64,000 nucleotides of DNA, taken from positions 1 to 64,000 of the forward strand of contig JAPTHN010000103.1 in assembly GCA_026936325.1 (NCBI GenBank). Reading direction: 5' to 3'. Source of the stretch: Platynereis dumerilii (taxonomy: Eukaryota > Annelida > Polychaeta > Phyllodocida > Nereididae). Position numbers and translations under genes: made by a program. Below are positions 57,402-64,000 of the stretch, piece by piece (the stretch's first letter is position 1; each line of letters opens with the position of its first letter). The notes beneath the pieces were generated by a model that made no database searches, was not told the origin of the DNA, and was given only the letters and a program-made list of their open reading frames with translations.

Positions 57402-59865
57402 GCACTTGCAAACCATCAAAGTTGCTGCCTGTTTCTAATGCGTAATAGGACAAAGAACGGGCCAGGTAGTTGGTGAGACAAATGAGGGGCTGTCATGCCA
57501 GAGGGGTGCGAGGTGTTTCAATCAGCTGCGTCTCGTGCCAGTCTCCTGCTGGTCTCATGCCATTGTGGAGCTTGGTTGTTGCATGATGGAGGTGGATTAT
57601 TAAGGAGCTGTGCAGAACCTCTTTGACCCTCTCCGGTATTAGTAATGGGCCAGAGGGGAGGGGAGTTGTATCTTGGGGCTGCAGAGTGTGACCAGGAATT
57701 GTGAATGATCTCTGTGAGACAAGAGTGCAGCTCAACTGCAACAGCAGTCTAAAACAGCAGAGAATATTTACATGTGAGCCTTTTGGCTACCTGAGAGCAT
57801 TATTGGTGTCACCACACACATGGTACGTGGCATCTTTGCTGTTTTATCTGAAACAGAGACCATGCTAATATTGAGTGTACAATGGTTGCTTGGCTGATTC
57901 TATTTGCAGATATTATGTCTATCCAGGGACAAATTATTAGGTTATTCCATGGTTTAACTAATAAAAGTAAAAATAATTGTTTATGTTATGGATAAATGCT
58001 ATACTTCAAATTTTTTCAAAGTTTAGTGTGACAGGCGACTTTGGCCTTCTGCTTACTGATGGGAGACAGAAATGTGATATTCCAAAGAATGTTACCAAGG
58101 CCATTGACTCCGCCATCTTAACAGCCTTCATCAGCCGTGACTCTTATCAGGTATCTCTGCATTTATGGCTCTGGCATTAATTACACTTCCTTGATGGTGG
58201 TCTCACATGTTTGACATCAGCCGAGGCAGCAGCTGATAAAAGCCTCTAAGAAGGAGTCCCTGGGGAAGTATTTCATTTGTTTGGAGGGTCAAATGTCTGT
58301 CATTCCATCCAAGATGCGCTTCTTGCAATAATTCACTTAATGTTTATTGCAATCTGGACAGATTTGGATGATGGGAGGGATAGTTGTTCTTTCTTTGGCT
58401 TCCGAATCTTCTTCTCTTGTGGACTGGGACATCATATTCTTTTTGGGAAGCAATCAAGAGCTGACCATCAAAGGAGAAGCCGTTCGACCCTTTATCGAGC
58501 TATGGCCATAAAGGGAAGCAAGGTGTATCTTAGGGCTGCAGACTGTGACCAGGGAGTGTGAATGGTTCTGATGGGGACGGGGTGAAGCTGATTCGACCTT
58601 GGAACCTATTAAGAAAGGGCCCCAGATCACGGGGTCATGGCTTGGTGCCTATTGGTCCTCACATGGCCTCCCTAATCTGGTTTCCATGGCAAATGAATTA
58701 TAAACAGCCTGAATGTCTTTATCACCATTTTGATGCTGTGCTTGGCTGTGTTTGGCTCTGCGTGTAGCGTCCATTCATAGATTTGAATAATGAAGGAGAA
58801 GTGATTTGTCAAAATAAGCTGAAGCCTAAAAGGTCGACAGGTCATGTTTTGTTTCTTATAATTATTATGGTTCACTTGCACAGGTCTCTTCCTGAAGTGG
58901 CATGGGTGACACATTACAATTGTTGCATGCACAACAATATTCCTTGGTCTTATGTAATTTGTGTCTGTGCAACAAAGTTGTCAGTGTTACTGAGAATGTG
59001 ACATAAACGATTTCTACTTTAAGAGAAAGAGTTATTTATTGTCTACTATGCTTGAAGGTTGCACCTGCTTCTCATTTTGATGCATCATTTTAATGACCGG
59101 TCTTTGTGCATTTACATGTTTAAGGAAGTGATGTCTAGCATAAGCCTCATTGGCACTTGCTTTTGCTGATTCTCATTTATTCATTAACTTTGCACTTGTG
59201 ATTTTTGAAGTCTGCTTTACTGAGTAGCAGCAGTAATGGATGGTTGTGAGTGATCAGTTATGTGAATGGCTGGGTTTAGGATTGTGCAGTCTCATGATCA
59301 ATGGACAGAGTTGGCTTGTCGCCAAGAGAGATAAAAATAATGGACAGGCAGAGGAAGGTGACAGGGGACAGCTAACTGGTGTGATCTTGGTACGAGGGTG
59401 TTATTGTGGTCTGCATTTGTCTTGATCCATCATTAACTTCTCTGCAATGTGTTGCTTCCCCTGATACCATTGTTCATTCACAGTAGGATATCAACCTGAA
59501 AGAACTGTCTGTCTAGTCTCCTATTTCTATTATGCTGTTTTAAGGCAGGTAAGCCATCAAGAAGATGGTTCTATCATATCATTGGCAGAAGATGCATACT
59601 TTAAGGGCTAAGTGTCTGTCAACGTTTTGTGCCATTGGGGTTTATCAGGATAAAGCGCTACAGTCTAAGAATGACAAGTGGAACTTAAATTCACCTGTTT
59701 GTGGCTATCAGTTACCTCACAACAGGCCCTATCTTCCGCATTGTAATGAACTTTCAATTTGACATTGAGAAACTTTTGACCTCCATGGCCAGTGCTGTGC
59801 TCAATTGGTGACTTGTTTTGATAAGATTGAAAGTATATGATAATACTTCAAAAACTGCCTAGATG
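57402..59865. repeat. Unit B, copy 1
   Basis: About 2 kb nearly identical (small substitutions and indels) to 62075-64000, offset about 4.66 kb. Shared text includes GCTGCCTGTTTCTAATGCGT, ATGCCAGAGGGGTGCGAGG and TATGTCTATCCAGGGACAAA. No gene is recognised; a 67-codon open frame is present in both copies. The last part (59490-59865) has no partner inside this window. Confidence 0.75.
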
Positions 59866-61990
59866 AGTCATAGCGAATAAAACACCCACTGCACCAGTAA
59901 GTTGAAACACTAAACACCCTGATGCTTGATTAGCACAGATGGTTGATGTGTTCTGGGAATGTGTCTGACCCCGTAAATCTGTACAATGGCTGGTATTGCA
60001 TGCAGATTATAAAAACACTCAGAGCAAAGTGCTGAATTAATCAACTGATATTTTTCAGCATTAAATGGTTTTTCAAAGTCCTTGGGACAGGTAATTAGGT
60101 TACTTTTATTGTAGTTGACGAGACATAGTTGCAATGACCTTGTGACGTTGGTTGGTGATCAAAACAGAGGCTGGATGTGGACAATTGATTCTCGAGTCAA
60201 TAGCAGTTGTTGGTCTTTCGATTGTCCAGGTTGGACGGCTTGGTTAGAAAAGCAGCTGAATGAATGAGTTAAACTCCTTCAAGTACAGTGTGTGTGTGAT
60301 GCCTGTTAGTTTTTACAAGATTTGAGATTCATGAGTGAATGGACCTTTCCATTGATTATACCAAGGTTTACAAAACATCAAATTCTTTAGGCCTTGGACA
60401 GGCTATCTAGAGCTTTGATGACAGCCCTTGTGAAGGGGTAAAAGATGCCATCAATAAGTGCAGAAGGAGTGCAGAATAGCGCTAGGCATTTACTGCATTG
60501 ACCAGTCTGTCCGAATATCCATCCCGGTGTCCATCGCCATGCCACGTACTTCATCCGTGGGCTCCTTACAGATTTTGGCAGCGTCCTAATTTTTTACCTC
60601 CTCAGAGTCGTAGATGAATTGCCACTCTTTTTATGGAGCTATTTGAGCAAAATATGTCATTAGGAAGAGCACGATAACAGATCTGGGAGCAAGAGGAAAA
60701 TGCAGACCATCAGGTCCTGTTTCTGGGGTGTGATAAGGACAAAGAACAAAAGGGCAAGCAACAAGACAATGGAGGTGCTACAGAGATGTCTGAATCAGCA
60801 GCATGCCATACTGTAGTGTACTTTGTTTGTGATGGTGCATTACAGTTTGTTGCATAACGTTGCAATGATAGAAGCACCCACTGCACCTGTACCTCTTGAC
60901 GCCCTGGGGCTTGATTAGCACAGCTGGTTTATTGCGTTCCGGGAAAGCATTTAATCTCATAAATTTATTTTATTGCTGGCGTTGCACGCAGTTTAGTACA
61001 ACAAAACACTAAAACATCCTATATTTCCGGTTAAAGATATTGCTGTTTCAAAGGTTTAAGGACATATAATTAGGTTGATTTATTGTTGTCGATGGGTCAC
61101 AATTACAATGATCTCTTCTGACATCGGCGGCAGATAAAGAAAGAGGCTGGTGTTGGACAATTGATTCTAGGGTCAATAGTCGCTGGTCCTTCGATTGTTG
61201 CTGGTCCTTCGATTGTCCGGTTGGACTGCTGGGAAAGATGTGTATTCTAAATGGTCGTGTGAAACTCCAAATATGTTACAAAGCTGTGAAAGTTATGGCA
61301 TGTCATATTATGTGTTCTGTAACTTAATTCAAATAAGGTGGGTGTGCTGGGTGACCCATGCAGGTCATCAATCATGTGCATTACTACTTCATTAGAAAAC
61401 TCTTTTGAAAGGACTGTTAAAATGTAATCTGGATTCTCGAGTCTCTTCAATGAAAGAATATCAGAACATTCTGTCTCATTTAGCGACTGTTGATATGAAT
61501 TTGTTGTGAATTTCAACACAAAATGTAAAATAGGGGAAATCAGGCACATTTTTTGTCCTTCCCCTGTATGTTTAACTACTGCAGCTATTAAAGGTACCTG
61601 CCATGGGTTTGACCATGCTCCTCAAATCATTGTTCCATGTCTGCTGTCATCAAACATGACCTGGGCCTCCTGGTATGTTCCTCTCCATTCATCATTTTGA
61701 TTGCACTGCGGTTCGTAAAAATGAATCCTTATCCTCCTCCTCACATTTGGGCTGCTAGGAGCATAAAAATGCCAATGAGCGTAGATGAAATCTTCTTGGA
61801 GAGGTAAAGATGCCATAAATAAGCCCAGAAGGAGGACAGGGTAAAAGGTGCCATAAATTAGCGCAGAAGGAGGGTAGGGTAGCCAAGGGCATTTACAGCA
61901 TTGACCAGTCTTCCAGACTATCCATCTCCATGCTATATACTTGGGCTCTTTTGAGTTAGGCATTCTGATTTTGGCAGAGGAGGAGGTGGT
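59866..61990. repeat. Unit A, copies 3 and 4
   Basis: Copy 3 (59866-60790) and copy 4 (60848-61990) repeat the landmarks of copies 1 and 2: the GCACCCACTGCACC start, GTCAATAG, CGATTGTCC and TGCCATAAATAAGC-type text. Copy 4 carries extra sequence (about 61260-61640) not seen in the others. No coding content. Confidence 0.65.
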
Positions 61991-62074
61991 TGTCATTCTT
62001 TTAGTTGAGAGATATCTTGTCACTCTTTTCTTTTCGTGAAATCTGTGACTGAGATGACACAATAAAAGAGACAA

Positions 62075-64000
62075 GTGGCACTTGCAAACCATCCAAGTTG
62101 CTGCCTGTTTCTAATGCGTAATAGGACAAAGAACGGGCCAGGTAGTTGGTGAGACAAATGAGGGGCTGTCATGCCAGAGGGGTGCGAGGTGTTTCAATCA
62201 GCCACGTCTCATGCTGGTCTCATGCCATTGTGGAGCTTGGTTGTTGCATGACGGAGGTGGTTTATTAAGGAGCTGTGGAGAAGCTCTTTGACCCTCTCCA
62301 GTATTAGTTATGGGCCAGAGGGGTGTTGAGTTGTGTCTCAGGTTTGCAGAGTGTGACCAGGAATTGTGAATGGACTCACTGGGACAAGGGTGCAGCTCAA
62401 CTGCTCAGCAGTCTAAAACAGCAGAGAATATTTACATGTGAGCCTTTTGGCTACCTGAGAGCATTATTGGTGTCACCACACACATGGTACGTGGCATCTT
62501 TGCTGTTTTATCTGAAACAGAGACCATGCTAATATTGAGTGTACAATGGTTGCTTTGCTGATTCTATTTGCAGATATTATGTCTATCCAGGGACAAATTA
62601 TTAGGTTATTCCATGGTTTAACTAATAAAAGTAAAAATAATTGTTTATGTTATGGATAAATGCTATACTTCAAATTTTTTCAAAGTTTAGTGTGACAGGC
62701 GACTTTGGCCTTCTGCTTACTGATGGGAGAAAGAAATGTGATATTCCAAAGAATGTTACCAAGGCCATTGACTCCGCCATCTTGACAGCCTTCATCAGTG
62801 GTGACTCTTATCAGGTATCTCTGCATTTATGGCTCTGGCATTAATTACACTTCCTTGATGGTGGTCTCACATGTTTGACATCAGCCGAGGCAGCAGCTGA
62901 TAAAAGCCTCTAAGAAGGAGTCCCTGGGGAAGTTTTTTTTTGTTTGGAGAGTCAAATGTCTGTCATTCCATCCAAGATGCGCTTCTTGCAATAATTCACT
63001 TAATGTTTATTGCAATGTGGACAGATTTGGATGATGGGAGGGATAGTTGTTCTTTCTTTGGCTTCCGAATCTTCTTCTCTTGTGGACTGGGACATCACAT
63101 TCTTTTTGGGACGCAATCAAGCATCAAGAGGTGACCAGCAAAGGAGAAGCCGTTCGACCCTTTATCGAGCTATGGCCATAAAGGGAAGCAAGGTGTATCT
63201 TAGGGCTGCAGACTGTGACCAGGGAGTGTGAATGGTTCTGATGGGGACGGGGTGAAGCTGATTCGACCTTGGAACCTATTAAGAAAGGGCCCCAGATCAC
63301 GGGGTCATGGCTTGGTGCCTATTGGTCCTCACATGGTCTCCCTATTCTGGTTTCCATTGCAAATGAAAAATAAACAGCCTGAATGTCTTTATCATTTTGA
63401 TGCTGTGCTTGGCTGTGTCTGGCTCTGCGTGTAGCGTCCATTCTGAGATTTGAATGATGAAGGAAAAGTGATTCACCAAAATAAGCTGAAACCTAAAAGG
63501 TCTGCAAGGTCAGATTGTGTTTCATATTATGGTTCGCTTGCACAGGTCTCTTCCTGAAGTGGCATGGGTGACACATTACAATTGTTGCATGCACAATATT
63601 CCTTGGTCTTATGTAATTTGTGTCTGTGCAACAAAGTTGTCAGTGTTACTGAGAATGTGCCATACAAGATTTCTACTTTAAGAGAAAGAGTTATTTATTG
63701 TCTACTATGCTTGAAGGTTGCACCTGCTTCTCATTTTTGTGCATGGCCATAATTTTAATGACTGGCCTTTGTGCATTTACATGTTTAAGGAGTTGATGTC
63801 TAGCATAAGCCTCATTGGCACTTGCTTTTGCTGATTCTCATTTATTCATTAACTTTGCACTTGTGAATTTTGAAGTCTGCTTTTACTGAGTAGCAGCAGT
63901 AATGGATGGTTGTGAGTGATCAGTTATGTTAATGACTGGGTTTAGGATTGTGCAGTCTCGTGATCAATGGACAGAGTTGGCTTGTCGCTAAGAGAGATAG
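62075..64000. repeat. Unit B, copy 2, running off the window
   Basis: Matches 57402-59350 with a few percent difference, including small insertions such as CATCAAGAGG near 63121. The window ends inside this copy, so the array may continue. Confidence 0.75.

Noticed and set aside
57977-58180. 67-codon frame conserved in both B units, ending near a CAG-GTATCT donor-like word
   Set aside because: The two copies are simply recent duplicates and differ at two or three residues; no family and no flanking exons, so a real exon is not supported.

Overview
This is a eukaryotic, animal-type window: both host genes have short exons with GT-AG introns, and the intergenic DNA is AT-rich and packed with inverted-repeat transposons, SINE-like units and LTR sequence. 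The two host proteins are ordinary animal proteins. The abundance of AGGCCTA-type words and of small foldback elements suggests a marine invertebrate, perhaps an echinoderm or hemichordate, but the sequence alone does not fix the phylum.

Layout. 1-3.5 kb: no gene; a TA-flanked MITE (2000-2423) and GACTCC-rich repeats. 3.57-7.94 kb: ornithine decarboxylase on the + strand, eight coding exons (450 aa), with a 14-unit 12-bp minisatellite just before the first coding exon and a TAA-flanked MITE in one intron. 8.0-9.07 kb: foldback DNA and the left piece of another MITE. 9.075-38.532 kb: one LTR retroelement of about 29.5 kb on the - strand, inserted inside that MITE. 38.5-49 kb: nested DNA transposons, SINE, tandem arrays and dispersed repeats. 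49.3-52.9 kb: a KHDRBS/Sam68-type STAR RNA-binding protein gene on the + strand, seven coding exons (392 aa). 54-64 kb: a MITE, foldbacks and a large tandem duplication (A-A-B, A-A-B) running off the right end.

The retroelement is the outstanding object. Near-identical 724/726-bp LTRs with TG...CA ends are flanked by the 4-bp repeat GAAG. Read on the - strand it holds a gag region, a Ty3/gypsy-type pol (protease, reverse transcriptase, RNase H, integrase), a 226-aa ORF of unknown function, a secreted leucine-rich-repeat region with a C-terminal cysteine cap, and then a membrane-anchored fusion-protein-like region resembling gypsy Env/baculovirus F. About 14-15 kb has no recognised coding function, including a 6-kb spacer with tRNA-like segments and a 4-kb segment before the 3' LTR with repeated small hairpins. 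The coding frames are interrupted (about five breaks as read here), so it is treated as a recent but apparently broken copy.

The two host genes are unrelated in function: polyamine synthesis and RNA processing. They are separated mainly by accumulated mobile DNA.
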